From Delftia tsuruhatensis (GTDB lineage: Bacteria > Pseudomonadota > Gammaproteobacteria > Burkholderiales > Burkholderiaceae_C), in assembly GCF_903815225.1 (NCBI RefSeq), contig NZ_LR813084.1, forward strand, positions 558,001-622,000: a stretch of 64,000 nt of DNA. Reading direction: 5' to 3'. A model generated the notes under the pieces. That model did no database searches. It was not told the DNA's origin and saw only the letters and a program-made list of their open reading frames with translations. Numbering within the stretch: position 1 is the first letter of the stretch; each line of letters starts with the position of its first letter. Below, piece after piece: positions 7,392 to 16,291 of the stretch. The position numbers and the translations under genes are program-made.

Positions 7392-8543
7392 ATGAAGCGT
7401 TTGACCAAACTGGGCCTGCTGGCCGCGACCCTGGCCACGGTCTGGGGCTCGGCCCTGGCCGACATCAATGTGGGCGTGGTGGTCTCGGCCACCGGGCCGG
7501 CGGCCTCGCTGGGCATCCCAGAGAAAAACACGGTGGCGCTAATGCCGCGCACGGTGGCGGGCCAGAAGGTCAACTACATCATCCTGGACGACGCCTCCGA
7601 CACCACGGCGGCCGTGGCCAACACGCGCAAGCTGATCAGCGAAAGCAAGGTCGACGTGATCCTGGGCTCCAGCATCACGCCCAACTCGCTGGCCATGGTG
7701 GACGTGGTCTCCGAGGCCAGGACGCCCATGATCACGCTGGCCGCCTCGGCCAAGATCGTCGAGCCCGTGGACGCCAAGAAGTTCTGGGTCTTCAAGACGC
7801 CGCAGCACGACGCCATGATGGCCGCCGCCATCGGCGAGCACATGGCCAAGTCCGGCGTCAAGACCGTGGGCTACATCGGCTTCAACGACGCCTACGGCGA
7901 AAGCTGGCTGCAGGAGTTCCGCAAGGTGGCCGAGGCCAAGGGCATCAAGCTCACGGCCACCGAGGCCTACTCGCGCAGCGACACCTCGGTCACGGGCCAG
8001 ACCCTCAAGCTCATGGCGGCCAAGCCCGATGCGGTGCTGATCGCCGGCTCGGGAACGCCGGCCGCGCTGCCGCAGAAATCGCTCAAGGAGCGCGGCTACC
8101 AGGGCAGGATCTACCAGACCCACGGCGTGGCCAATGCCGACTTCCTGCGCGTGGGCGGCAAGGACGTGGAAGGCACGCTGCTGCCCGCCGGCCCCGTGCT
8201 GGTGGCCCACCAGCTGCCCGACGCCAACCCGGTCAAGAAATCCGCCGTCTCCTATGTGGAGGCCTACGAGGCCGCCAACGGCAAGGGCACGGCTTCGACC
8301 TTCGGTGCCCACTCCTGGGACGCGGGCCGTGTACTTGAAGCCGCGATTCCCGCCGCGCTCAAGAAGGCCCAGCCCGGCACGGCCGAGTTCCGCGCCGCGC
8401 TGCGCGACGCGCTGGAGCAGACCAGGGACGTGGCCGGCGCCCACGGCATCTTCAACATGACGCCCACCGACCACCTGGGCCTGGACCAGCGCGCGGCCGT
8501 CATGGTGAAGATCGAGAACGGCACCTGGAAGTACCAGCCCTGA
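7392..8543 (+). CDS. Branched-chain-type ABC transporter substrate-binding protein
   Basis: A 383-residue periplasmic binding protein of the LivJ/type I fold. The ATG at 7392 follows AAAGGAGACAGA and starts a signal peptide ending near residue 23 (GSALA). The mature start 'DINVGVVVSATGPAASLGIPEKN' in pieces, 'YIILDDASDTTAAV' and 'GYIGFNDAYGESW' are typical of receptors in aromatic-acid gene clusters. Downstream permease and ATPase genes complete the importer. Because the block follows paaGIKR directly, phenylacetate or a related aromatic acid is the likely cargo, but amino acids cannot be excluded. Confidence 0.9.
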   Translation: MKRLTKLGLLAATLATVWGSALADINVGVVVSATGPAASLGIPEKNTVALMPRTVAGQKVNYIILDDASDTTAAVANTRKLISESKVDVILGSSITPNSLAMVDVVSEARTPMITLAASAKIVEPVDAKKFWVFKTPQHDAMMAAAIGEHMAKSGVKTVGYIGFNDAYGESWLQEFRKVAEAKGIKLTATEAYSRSDTSVTGQTLKLMAAKPDAVLIAGSGTPAALPQKSLKERGYQGRIYQTHGVANADFLRVGGKDVEGTLLPAGPVLVAHQLPDANPVKKSAVSYVEAYEAANGKGTASTFGAHSWDAGRVLEAAIPAALKKAQPGTAEFRAALRDALEQTRDVAGAHGIFNMTPTDHLGLDQRAAVMVKIENGTWKYQP

Positions 8544-8626
8544 ACCCGCAGGCCTGAGGCCGCAGCGGATGCCGCCTGGCAGCGGCATCGCTGTGGCGCT
8601 CGGCCGTGCCTGCCCGAAAGTCGATC

Positions 8627-9655
8627 ATGGATCTGCAAATCGCCCTGCTGCTGGGGCAGGACGGCGTCGTCAACGGCGCCGTCTACGGCCTGATGGCACT
8701 GGCCCTGGTGCTGGTGTTCTCGGTCACCCGCATCATCTTCATTCCGCAGGGCGAGTTCGTCGCCTTCGGTGCCCTGACCCTGGCCATGATGCAGGCCGGC
8801 CGCGTGCCGACCACGCTGTGGCTGCTGCTGGCCCTGGCGGCCGCCGTGCTCGTGGTGGACCTGCTGCGCTGGCGCGCCGGCAGCCCGGTGAGCTGGCCCG
8901 CCACCTTCCTGTGGTGCCTGGCCCTGCCCGCCATCGCCGTGGCCCTGGCCTGGGCCCTGCGCCCGTCCTCGCTGATGCTGCAGGCGCTGACCACGCTGGT
9001 GCTGATCACGCCCATGGGGCCGCTGCTGTACCGCCTGGCCTACCGGCCGCTGGCCCACGCCTCGGTGCTGATGCTGCTCATCGTATCGGTGGCCATGCAT
9101 GGCGTGCTGGTCGGCCTGGGCCTGCTGTTCTTCGGCGCCGAAGGCTCGCGCACGCCGGCCTTCTCCGAAGCCCAGCTGCGGCTGGGCGACATCACCATCT
9201 CGGGCCAGTCCCTGGTGGTGGTGGGCGTGGCCCTGGTGCTGGTGGCCCTGCTGTTCGTGTTCTTCGAGCGGTCCATGATCGGCAAGGCGCTGCGCGCCAC
9301 GGCCATCAACCGCGTGGGTGCACGCCTGATGGGCATTCCCACGGCCATGGCCGGCGACGTGAGCTTCGCGCTGGCCGCGCTGATCGGCGCCATCTCGGGC
9401 CTCTTGATCGCGCCGCTGACCACGGTCTACTACGACACGGGCTTTCTGATCGGCCTCAAGGGCTTCGTGGCGGCCATCGTCGGTGGCCTGGCCAGCTATC
9501 CGCTGGCCCTGGCCGGCGCACTGCTGGTGGGCCTGCTGGAGGCCTTCTCATCGTTCTGGGCCAGTGCCTACAAGGAGGTGCTGGTGTTCACGCTGATCAT
9601 CCCGGTGCTGTGGTGGCGCTCGCGCAATAGCCACCATGTGGAGGAAGAAGAATGA
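8627..9655 (+). CDS. LivH-type ABC permease
   Basis: A 342-residue inner-membrane permease of the branched-chain amino acid family, about eight hydrophobic segments. 'DGVVNGAVYGLMALALVLVFSVTR' (read in two parts) is the LivH N-terminus, and 'PQGEFVAFGAL' and 'GLLIAPLTTVYYDTGF' are family hallmarks. A GTG at 8606 is a possible earlier start; the ATG at 8627 gives the usual N-terminus. The stop overlaps the next start in an ATGA arrangement, so translation is coupled to the permease-ATPase fusion. Confidence 0.92.
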   Translation: MDLQIALLLGQDGVVNGAVYGLMALALVLVFSVTRIIFIPQGEFVAFGALTLAMMQAGRVPTTLWLLLALAAAVLVVDLLRWRAGSPVSWPATFLWCLALPAIAVALAWALRPSSLMLQALTTLVLITPMGPLLYRLAYRPLAHASVLMLLIVSVAMHGVLVGLGLLFFGAEGSRTPAFSEAQLRLGDITISGQSLVVVGVALVLVALLFVFFERSMIGKALRATAINRVGARLMGIPTAMAGDVSFALAALIGAISGLLIAPLTTVYYDTGFLIGLKGFVAAIVGGLASYPLALAGALLVGLLEAFSSFWASAYKEVLVFTLIIPVLWWRSRNSHHVEEEE

Positions 9656-11553
9656 GTGTCCCCGTTTCCTCGCAGGCGAGCACGCCGGTCCAGGCGCCCC
9701 CGGGAGGCATCAGCACGCGCGTGCTCACGGTGGCCGCCATCGTGCTGCTGGCGCTGTCCTGGGGCTTCCTGCCCGACTTCACCGTCGTCATCCTCAGCTA
9801 CATCGGCCTGTTCGCCCTGGTGGCGGCCGGTCTGGTGATGCTCACCGGGGTGGGCGGCATGACCTCGTTCGGCCAGGCGGCCTTCGTGGGCATCGGCGCC
9901 TATGCCACGGCCTGGGTCTGCACGGCGCCGGCTTCGGTGGCCGCGCTGGGCGGGCTGGTGGGCGCGGCGGGCCTGCCCTGGGTGGGCCTGGCCCTGGGCC
10001 TGGCCATCACCTTCGTCGTCGCATGGCTGCTGGGCGCCGTCACCGTCAAGCTGCAGGGCCACTACCTGCCGCTGTGCACCATCGCCTGGGGACTGAGCCT
10101 GTACTACCTGTTCGGCAACATGGAGTTCCTGGGCGGGCAGACCGGCATCACGGGCATTGCGCCACTGGTGATCGGCGGCGTCTCGCTGGCCTCGCCGCGC
10201 GCCATGGGCGTGGTGATCTGGGCCGTGCTGCTGGTGGCGCTGTGGCTGCTGCACAACCTGCTGGACTCGCGCGAGGGCCGGGCCATCCGCGCGCTGCGCG
10301 GCGGCCGGGTCATGGCCGAGTCCATGGGCATCGATACCGCACACTACCGCGTCAAGCTGTTCGTGCTGGCCGCCCTGCTGGCCACGCTGTCGGGCTGGCT
10401 CTATGCCCACATGCAGCGCTTCGTGAGCCCGGCGCCCTTCAACCTCAATGTCGGCATCGAATACCTGTTCATGGCCGTGGTCGGCGGCGCCGGCCACCTG
10501 TGGGGCGCGGTGCTGGGCGCCACGCTGATCACCCTGGTCAAGCAAAAGCTGCAGGACATCCTGCCGGCCCTGCTGGGCACCAGCGGCAACTTCGAGGTCA
10601 TCGTCTTCGGCCTGCTGATGGTGCTGGTGCTGCAGCGCTTCGCCGAAGGCCTGTGGCCCACGCTGCAGCGCCTGACGGCGCGCTGGGTGCGCAGGCCCGT
10701 ATCCGCGCTGAAGCTGGCGGATGCGGCACCGCTGGCGCGGCGCGAGCTGCCCGCTCCGGGCCAGGTGCTGCTGGCGGCCGAGCATGTGACCAAGCGCTTC
10801 GGCGGCCTGGTGGCCAACAACGACGTGGCCATGACGCTCAAGGCCGGCGAGGTGCATGCGCTGATCGGCCCCAATGGCGCGGGCAAGAGCACCTTCTTCA
10901 ACATGATCTCGGGCGTGGATTCGCCGACCGAGGGCCAGGTCCGCTTCATGGACCAGGCCATGAACGACGCGCCCTCGCGCCGCTTCGCGGCGCTGGGCCT
11001 GGGCCGCACCTTCCAGCATGTGCGCCTGCTGGGCCAGCGCAGCGTGCTGGAGAACGTGGCCGTGGGCGCGCACCGGCGTGCCCACCGTGGCTGGCTGGCG
11101 TCCATGCTGCGCCTGGACCGCGCCGAGGAGGCTTCGGTGCTGGCCGAGGCGCGTCGCCAGATCGAGCGCTGCGGCCTGGGCGCCTTCGCCGATGTACCGG
11201 CGGCCTCGCTGGCCCTGGGCCAGCAGCGCATCGTGGAGATCGCACGCGCCCTGGCTGGCCAGCCTGCGGCCCTGCTGCTGGACGAGCCGGCCGCCGGCCT
11301 GCGCCACCTGGAAAAACAGGCCCTGGCCGACCTGCTGCGCCAGCTGCGCGCCGAGGGGCTGGGCATTCTCGTCGTCGAGCACGACATGGAGTTCGTCATG
11401 AATCTTGCGGACCGCATCACGGTGCTGGAATTCGGCACCGTGATCGCCGAGGGCACGCCAGCCCAGATCCAGGTGAACCAGCGCGTGCTCGACGCCTACC
11501 TGGGAGGCGGCGACGATGAGCAAGAGCCCGTCACCACAGGAGAAGCGGCATGA
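9652..11553 (+). CDS. LivM-LivG fusion: ABC permease joined to ATPase
   Basis: A 633-residue fusion. Residues 20-340 are a LivM permease ('LTGVGGMTSFGQAAFVGIGAY', 'AVVGGAGHLWGAVLGA'). Residues 375-615 are a LivG ATPase: Walker A GPNGAGKST, Walker B 'ALLLDEPAAGL', and the switch His in 'VVEHDMEFV'. The ABC signature reads 'LALGQQRIVEIARAL', where LivG normally has LSxGQQR, so the usual serine is alanine. Fusions of this kind occur in some aromatic-compound importers. Both ends overlap neighbouring genes by 4 nt (ATGA), giving a tightly coupled operon. The likely complex is LivH with the fused subunit and LivF. Confidence 0.93.
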   Translation: MSVPVSSQASTPVQAPPGGISTRVLTVAAIVLLALSWGFLPDFTVVILSYIGLFALVAAGLVMLTGVGGMTSFGQAAFVGIGAYATAWVCTAPASVAALGGLVGAAGLPWVGLALGLAITFVVAWLLGAVTVKLQGHYLPLCTIAWGLSLYYLFGNMEFLGGQTGITGIAPLVIGGVSLASPRAMGVVIWAVLLVALWLLHNLLDSREGRAIRALRGGRVMAESMGIDTAHYRVKLFVLAALLATLSGWLYAHMQRFVSPAPFNLNVGIEYLFMAVVGGAGHLWGAVLGATLITLVKQKLQDILPALLGTSGNFEVIVFGLLMVLVLQRFAEGLWPTLQRLTARWVRRPVSALKLADAAPLARRELPAPGQVLLAAEHVTKRFGGLVANNDVAMTLKAGEVHALIGPNGAGKSTFFNMISGVDSPTEGQVRFMDQAMNDAPSRRFAALGLGRTFQHVRLLGQRSVLENVAVGAHRRAHRGWLASMLRLDRAEEASVLAEARRQIERCGLGAFADVPAASLALGQQRIVEIARALAGQPAALLLDEPAAGLRHLEKQALADLLRQLRAEGLGILVVEHDMEFVMNLADRITVLEFGTVIAEGTPAQIQVNQRVLDAYLGGGDDEQEPVTTGEAA

Positions 11554-12296
11554 GTGAAACCCTTTTGCAGCTCCAGGGCCTGAGCGTGTCCTACGGTCCC
11601 GTGGAAGCGGTGCACCAGGTGGACCTGGAGGTGCGCACGGGCGAGATCGTCACCGTCATCGGACCCAACGGCGCGGGCAAGACCACGCTGCTGTCGGCCG
11701 CCATGGGCCTGCTGCCTTCGCGCGGCGAGATCCATCTGGACGGCCAGCGCATCGCACGCCCCGGCGTGGAGGTCATGGTGGCCCACGGCGTGGCCCTGGT
11801 GCCCGAAAAACGCGAACTGTTCGGCGAGATGTCGGTGGAGGACAACCTGCTGCTGGGCGGCTTCTCGCGCTGGCGCCGGGGGCTGCGCGACCAGGTGCAG
11901 CGCATGGACGAGGTCTTCGCCATCTTTCCGCGCCTGAAGGAGCGCCGGCCCCAGATGGCCTCCACGCTGTCGGGCGGCGAGCGCCAGATGCTGGCCATCG
12001 GCCGCGCGCTGATGGCGCGCCCGCGCCTGCTGCTGCTCGATGAACCTTCGCTGGGACTGGCACCGCTGATCGTGCGCGAGGTGCTGCAGGTCGTGGCCGG
12101 CCTGCGCGACCACGGCGTCTCGGTGCTGCTGGTCGAGCAGAACGCGCGCGCCGCGCTCAAGGTGGCCGACCGTGCCTACGTGCTGGAGATGGGCGCCGTG
12201 GCGCTCAGCGGGCAGGCGCGCGAGCTGCTGCACGACCGGCGCATCATCGACACCTACCTGGGCATGGGGCGCAGCGCCGAGGCGGCAGCGGCCTGA
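11550..12296 (+). CDS. LivF-type ABC ATPase
   Basis: A 248-residue ATPase, the second nucleotide-binding subunit of the importer. It has Walker A GPNGAGKTT near residue 37, signature LSGGERQML, Walker B 'LLLLDEPSLGLAP' and the switch segment 'LLVEQNARAAL' (Gln where LivG has His, as usual for LivF). The start overlaps the fusion gene stop by 4 nt. Last gene of the operon; it converges with the IPTLS-CTERM gene across a 43-nt gap holding a 6-bp hairpin (GGGCTG/CAGCCC) without a T-run. Confidence 0.94.
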   Translation: MSETLLQLQGLSVSYGPVEAVHQVDLEVRTGEIVTVIGPNGAGKTTLLSAAMGLLPSRGEIHLDGQRIARPGVEVMVAHGVALVPEKRELFGEMSVEDNLLLGGFSRWRRGLRDQVQRMDEVFAIFPRLKERRPQMASTLSGGERQMLAIGRALMARPRLLLLDEPSLGLAPLIVREVLQVVAGLRDHGVSVLLVEQNARAALKVADRAYVLEMGAVALSGQARELLHDRRIIDTYLGMGRSAEAAAA

Positions 12297-12339
12297 GCCA
12301 CGCCGCAGGGGGCTGAACACTGCATCGCAGCCCTCCGGG

Positions 12340-14091
12340 TTACAGCCCGCTTCTGCGGCGGCGATGCGCCATGCCCCAGCCCATCAGGCCCAGCAGCCCG
12401 GACAGCGCGATCAGGCCCCATTCGGACAGCGTGGGAATGGGGGCCGCCGCCACGGAGGGTACCGGCGGCGGCAAGATCGGCGGGGTGGTGGATACGGACA
12501 CTGTCTCCTGGTTGTTGGTCGGGTCGGTGTCATTGTCCGCACCCGTGGTGATCGTCACGTGGTCGGAGGAACCCGGTATTGCTGGCGTGCCGGAGACGGG
12601 GCAGATCACGGTGGCATTCGCGGGAACGGTGGCGGGCGACGACCATGGCGTGCCGTTCATCGTGCACTGGCCCACGGTGATCCCGGTGGGCAGGCCTGCC
12701 GCCTCGCAGAAGGCGTTGGCTGCGGGGGCGGCGCCCAGATTGGTGCAGGAGAACGAGGCCGTGGGCGGGTAGGGGGTTCCCGCCGTGCCGCTGGTCGGCA
12801 GCCCGCTGGCGTCCACGGCCATGTCGCTGGAGGCCGCGCTGCCGAGAAGCTGGGTCTGTACCAGGGCTCCCACCAGCGGGGCCAGCCCGTCGCCGCGAAT
12901 GGTGTAGTCACCGTTGTTGATCAGAGCGCCTGGCGTGCCCTGGGGAACCTTGACGGTCATCTCGAATTTCAGGGTCTGGCCCGGTGCCAGGCTGGGCACG
13001 GTGCACTGCGCGGGGTCGGTGGAGCCCACGCCTGCCGCAGGGCCGGAGCAATGGCCATTGGCATCGACCAGGCGGACGAAGCTGGTGGAGGCATTCGTGC
13101 TGTCCTTGGGCATGGCCAGTGCCACCACGACATTGCTGACCGGCGCATTGCCGTTGTTCTTGTAGGTATAGGTGTAGGTGATCTCGGTGCTGTCCGCCCT
13201 GGGCGCGCTCGCGGGCCCGGTGGCCGAGATCCAGACCCCGCTGGATGAGCCCGTGGTGACGACGTTGTCCAGATACAGGTGTCCGGAGTGGGCTCCTGGG
13301 CTGCATCCCGCCGCGATCGCATCCAGGCGGACCTTGTCCCCTACACGAAAGATATGGTTGCCTGGAGCCACATCGTAGGCCTGGGGGTTGGTGAAACGGT
13401 GTATTTCTCCACTCGCGTCCGTGAACGACTTCCAGTTGACACCCGGCTGTTGCGCATAGTGGTACCGGAAGAAAACCTCGGTGGACACCGTGGAACTGGT
13501 CAGCGCATCATAGGTTTTTGTCAGAGCGATCGCATAGTAGGGCCGCTCTGCAGGAGTATGGCCTGGTGCGTCATTCAGCACGGGAACAATGGTGAAACGG
13601 ATGTGGATTTTCCCATCGGCATCGATGTCGTTCGCCGTCAGTGTCACTTCCTGGGAAAGGGTGCTGGCGGTAGATTGCTGTCCCGTGAAAGGAGGATTCC
13701 CATAGCTGGAAATGTGCGTATCCGACAGGTTGATGCGTGCCGTATTGCTGCCACGCAGGGGCAGCAACAGGTCGGAACTGCCCGAGGCACGCAGCGGATC
13801 CGGGAGGCTGGCCTCGGCGCCGCTGATCACCGTTGCCAGCGGCGGCTTGCTACTGGAAGACACTAGCCGAAGGTCCGCCAGGCTGGTAGGCGTGGAGGGC
13901 GTCGTGCCATTGTTATTCTTCCCCTCTTGCGTCCAGCCACTCAGATCCCCGGTTTCGAAATCGCCATTGACGAAGGCGGCCTGGGCCAGGCTGCTGGCCA
14001 GCAATACGCCGCCCAGGGCCAGGCGTGTCGTCCGGCCCATCAGGCCCTTGCGGCGGGCGCGCCACGGGGCGCGGAAAATATTGCGGTCCAT
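12340..14091 (-). CDS. Large secreted IPTLS-CTERM protein
   Basis: A 583-residue predicted surface protein. The ATG at 14091 follows GGGAGAGAAG and opens a basic stretch, a hydrophobic core and an ALA-type cleavage site (SLAQAA) near residue 37; upstream in-frame ATGs lack a ribosome site. The mature N-terminus 'FVNGDFETGDLSGWTQEG' is typical of carbohydrate-binding or DUF642-like beta-sandwiches. A DUF11-like segment follows ('ITYTYTYKNNGNAPVSNVVV'), then a Cys-containing segment. The end is IPTLSEWG, a hydrophobic helix and RRRR: a textbook IPTLS-CTERM sorting signal. It is probably exported, anchored or cleaved, and moved to the envelope. Function unknown; adhesin or matrix protein is a guess. 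Confidence 0.85.
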   Translation of the reverse strand: MDRNIFRAPWRARRKGLMGRTTRLALGGVLLASSLAQAAFVNGDFETGDLSGWTQEGKNNNGTTPSTPTSLADLRLVSSSSKPPLATVISGAEASLPDPLRASGSSDLLLPLRGSNTARINLSDTHISSYGNPPFTGQQSTASTLSQEVTLTANDIDADGKIHIRFTIVPVLNDAPGHTPAERPYYAIALTKTYDALTSSTVSTEVFFRYHYAQQPGVNWKSFTDASGEIHRFTNPQAYDVAPGNHIFRVGDKVRLDAIAAGCSPGAHSGHLYLDNVVTTGSSSGVWISATGPASAPRADSTEITYTYTYKNNGNAPVSNVVVALAMPKDSTNASTSFVRLVDANGHCSGPAAGVGSTDPAQCTVPSLAPGQTLKFEMTVKVPQGTPGALINNGDYTIRGDGLAPLVGALVQTQLLGSAASSDMAVDASGLPTSGTAGTPYPPTASFSCTNLGAAPAANAFCEAAGLPTGITVGQCTMNGTPWSSPATVPANATVICPVSGTPAIPGSSDHVTITTGADNDTDPTNNQETVSVSTTPPILPPPVPSVAAAPIPTLSEWGLIALSGLLGLMGWGMAHRRRRSGL

Positions 14092-14932
14092 ATCACTTCT
14101 CTCCCTTGGTTGAATGAATTTCGCCATGTTGGAAACTGCCTTCCAACGCCATGCCTGCAATGGAATTGCGTCTTTGTCGAAATAAATGGGCAAGCGAATT
14201 CCTGCGGTATCGAGGATCCGCATTCGTGGAATGGAAACGTGGAATGTCTATCTAAGGCCGGTTTTCCAGCTACCAGGTGCTTCCTGGTTCATCGAATGTT
14301 TCAGGAGTATTCGGGCATCTTTTTGCAGAAAGGCCACGGATGCATGGCGAGGCGGATGTGGGCCCGCTGCCTTTGAATCATCTCCGGGCGGCTGCAAAGA
14401 AATTTCGAAGCGGCATGTGAATTGACCCCTCCTCGAATAAGAATGTGAAGAAAGAAACGCCAATGCCCTGCGCTGGCAGGTGGCCATCATGCATGCATTG
14501 GGCTGGATCAGGACGGAAAAGATGAAAAATAGGAGTTGTCCTATTTGAATAGGAATATTCCTAGGAGAAATGGAAATATTCCTGGAGCGATTCCTCTGCA
14601 TGCGGGTGCGGTCGGCGCTCTTCTTTCATGCATGCCGCAAGATAGGCCGAGACGGTCGCCAGATGGGGAGCCCGAAGCGGGCGGGAAGGGGGGCGTGCCG
14701 CCGGCCTTGGCCCGGCATTGCCTGGAATGCCGGCCGGTGTCCGAGCTGATGCACGATGGCTTGCCGGTGTGTGATCGGCAACGACAAGCGGGGCCTGCCG
14801 AGAGGACCCCGTGAAGGAGATCGGCGCAGGAGCGCAGGGGCCGGGGCCTTGTGGCTCCTGCGCTTCAAGGACGGTGGGCTGGCTTGCCGGGCCGCCGAAG
14901 GCCGGGCGGTGCCTGGACTGCGAAAGCTCCGC
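14092..14932. other. Gene-free 840-bp region with operator-like repeats
   Basis: No ORF here has a convincing ribosome site and protein-like composition. It holds the upstream region of the IPTLS-CTERM gene (AT-rich 14100-14330), the TAGGA/TCCTA boxes at 14527-14566, and a 10-bp inverted repeat with 20-nt loop at 14824-14863 (GCGCAGGAGC/GCTCCTGCGC) downstream of the Bug gene. The sequence TGGAAATATT at 14571-14580 recurs at 620-629 ahead of the other sorting-tail protein. Confidence 0.6.
14527..14566. promoter_or_regulatory. Two phased inverted TAGGA/TCCTA pairs (operator candidate)
   Basis: AAATAGGA and TCCTATTT (4-nt gap) lie at 14527-14546. A perfect 14-bp palindrome TAGGAATATTCCTA lies at 1450-14563 of the window's 14.5-kb zone (14550-14563), with a further TAGGA at 14562-14566. 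The left boxes of the two pairs are 20 bp apart, two helical turns, as for cooperative dimer binding. No regulator gene adjoins. Confidence 0.55.
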
Positions 14933-15898
14933 TCAGTCCAGCCTGATGTGGTTGGCCGCGATCACGCGTCCCCATTTGCTGCGTTCGGCGCGCACGAACT
15001 GGCCCATCTGGTCGGCGCTGCCGGGCATGGGTTCCACGCCCATGGCGGCCAGGCGCGCCTTGGTGCGGGTGTCGGCCAGGGCCTGCTGCAGCGACTGGCT
15101 GAACTTCCTGACCACGTCGGCCGAGCTGCCCACGGGCACGACGATGCCCTGCCAGGCGTAGCCTTCGAAGCCCTTGAGGCCCTGCTCCTGCAGCGTGGCG
15201 ACCTGGGGCAGCACCTCCACGCGGGAGGGGCTGGCCACGCCGATGGCCTTGAGTTTTTTCTCGCTCAGGAAAGGAATGATGGTGGCACTGTCGGCCCACA
15301 TGGCGGGGATCTGGCCGCCGACCACGTCCTGCACGGCCGGGGCCGCACCGCGATACGGCACGTGGGTCATGTTGGCTATGCCCGCCTGTTCGCGGAACAG
15401 TTCGCCCACCAGATGGTGGGGGCTGCCCAGGCCGGCCGAGCCCCAGCTCACGCCGGTCTTTTGCTGTTTGGCCCAGGCCACGAACTCGGCGAGGTTGCTG
15501 GCCGGCACGTCGTTGTTGACCACCAGCAGCATGGGAAATCGCACCAGCATGCCCACGGGCTTGAAGTCGCGCTCGGCGTTGTAGTTGAGCTTGCTGAACA
15601 GGAAGGGATTGGCCGCCAGCGTGGCGAAGTCGGCCGTGAACATGAGGTTGCCGTAGTCGCGTGAGCGGGCGCTGTATTCGGCCGCGATGTTGGTGCCCGC
15701 GCCGGGCTTGTTGTTGATGACGATGACCCGCTCCAGGCTGCGGCCCATGGCTTCGGCGATGACGCGGGCGACCACGTCCGAGCCACCGCCGGCCGCATAG
15801 CCCACGACCCATTCCAGGGGCTTTTCCTGGGCCCTGGCGGGCCCCATGAGGGCCAGGCCCGAGCAGGCCAGGGCGGCCAGAAACTGCTTGCGTTGCAT
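14933..15898 (-). CDS. Bug/TctC-family receptor of the monooxygenase cassette
   Basis: A 321-residue periplasmic receptor. The signal peptide MQRKQFLAALACSGLALMG is cut near residue 23 (ARA). The loop 'WVVGYAAGGGSDVVARVIA' and 'NNKPGAGTNIAAEY' are the two Bug ligand-site signatures. It is last of four minus-strand genes with the DUF2783 protein, FAD monooxygenase and MBL hydrolase, and 95 nt separate it from the DUF2783 gene. The grouping suggests it binds the cassette substrate or product, perhaps an aromatic carboxylate. No TctAB genes are close by. Confidence 0.92.
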   Translation of the reverse strand: MQRKQFLAALACSGLALMGPARAQEKPLEWVVGYAAGGGSDVVARVIAEAMGRSLERVIVINNKPGAGTNIAAEYSARSRDYGNLMFTADFATLAANPFLFSKLNYNAERDFKPVGMLVRFPMLLVVNNDVPASNLAEFVAWAKQQKTGVSWGSAGLGSPHHLVGELFREQAGIANMTHVPYRGAAPAVQDVVGGQIPAMWADSATIIPFLSEKKLKAIGVASPSRVEVLPQVATLQEQGLKGFEGYAWQGIVVPVGSSADVVRKFSQSLQQALADTRTKARLAAMGVEPMPGSADQMGQFVRAERSKWGRVIAANHIRLD

Positions 15899-15993
15899 CC
15901 TTGTCTCCGTGTTGTATGCGGCGCCTTTTGGGGGTGTGAGGCAGGCGCCTTTGTGGGGATGGCAGGCCGCCGCGCGGGCGGCGGCGCGCGGCT

Positions 15994-16260
15994 TCAGGCG
16001 GCGGCGTGCACCGGTGCGACCGGTGTCACGGCGCCGCGCTCGGCGGGGTCCACGCCGGCAGGGGCAAGTCCTGCGCTGGCGCGGGCCAGTTCGAGCGCAT
16101 GCAGCAAGGTGCCCTGGTGGCCGATGTGGTTGGCCAGCAGCAGCACGAGGCGGGCATTGAGGGCATGGCTTTGCGTGGTGTCCAGGCCTTGGTGGGTGGC
16201 GATCAGGGCTTCGTAGAAATCGTCGCAGGCCTGCAGGTTGGAGTGGGTGGACAGCAGCAT
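15994..16260 (-). CDS. DUF2783 small protein
   Basis: An 88-residue soluble protein. The core 'DDFYEALIATHQGLDTTQS' followed by 'ALNARLVLLLANHIG' matches the DUF2783 family, known to me only as a short helical protein encoded beside FAD monooxygenases. The Ala/Pro-rich C-terminus (after about residue 68) looks disordered. The ATG at 16260 lies 31 nt after the monooxygenase stop, so co-transcription is likely. A role as monooxygenase partner or subunit is inferred from linkage alone. Confidence 0.8.
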   Translation of the reverse strand: MLLSTHSNLQACDDFYEALIATHQGLDTTQSHALNARLVLLLANHIGHQGTLLHALELARASAGLAPAGVDPAERGAVTPVAPVHAAA

Positions 16261-16291
16261 GGCGGTCTCCTGTGGATGGGGCGTAAGAGGT

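Noticed and set aside
9568..11523. 651-codon antisense frame over the permease-ATPase fusion
   Set aside because: Shadow of a high-GC gene; Gln/His/Arg-rich with no recognisable domain.
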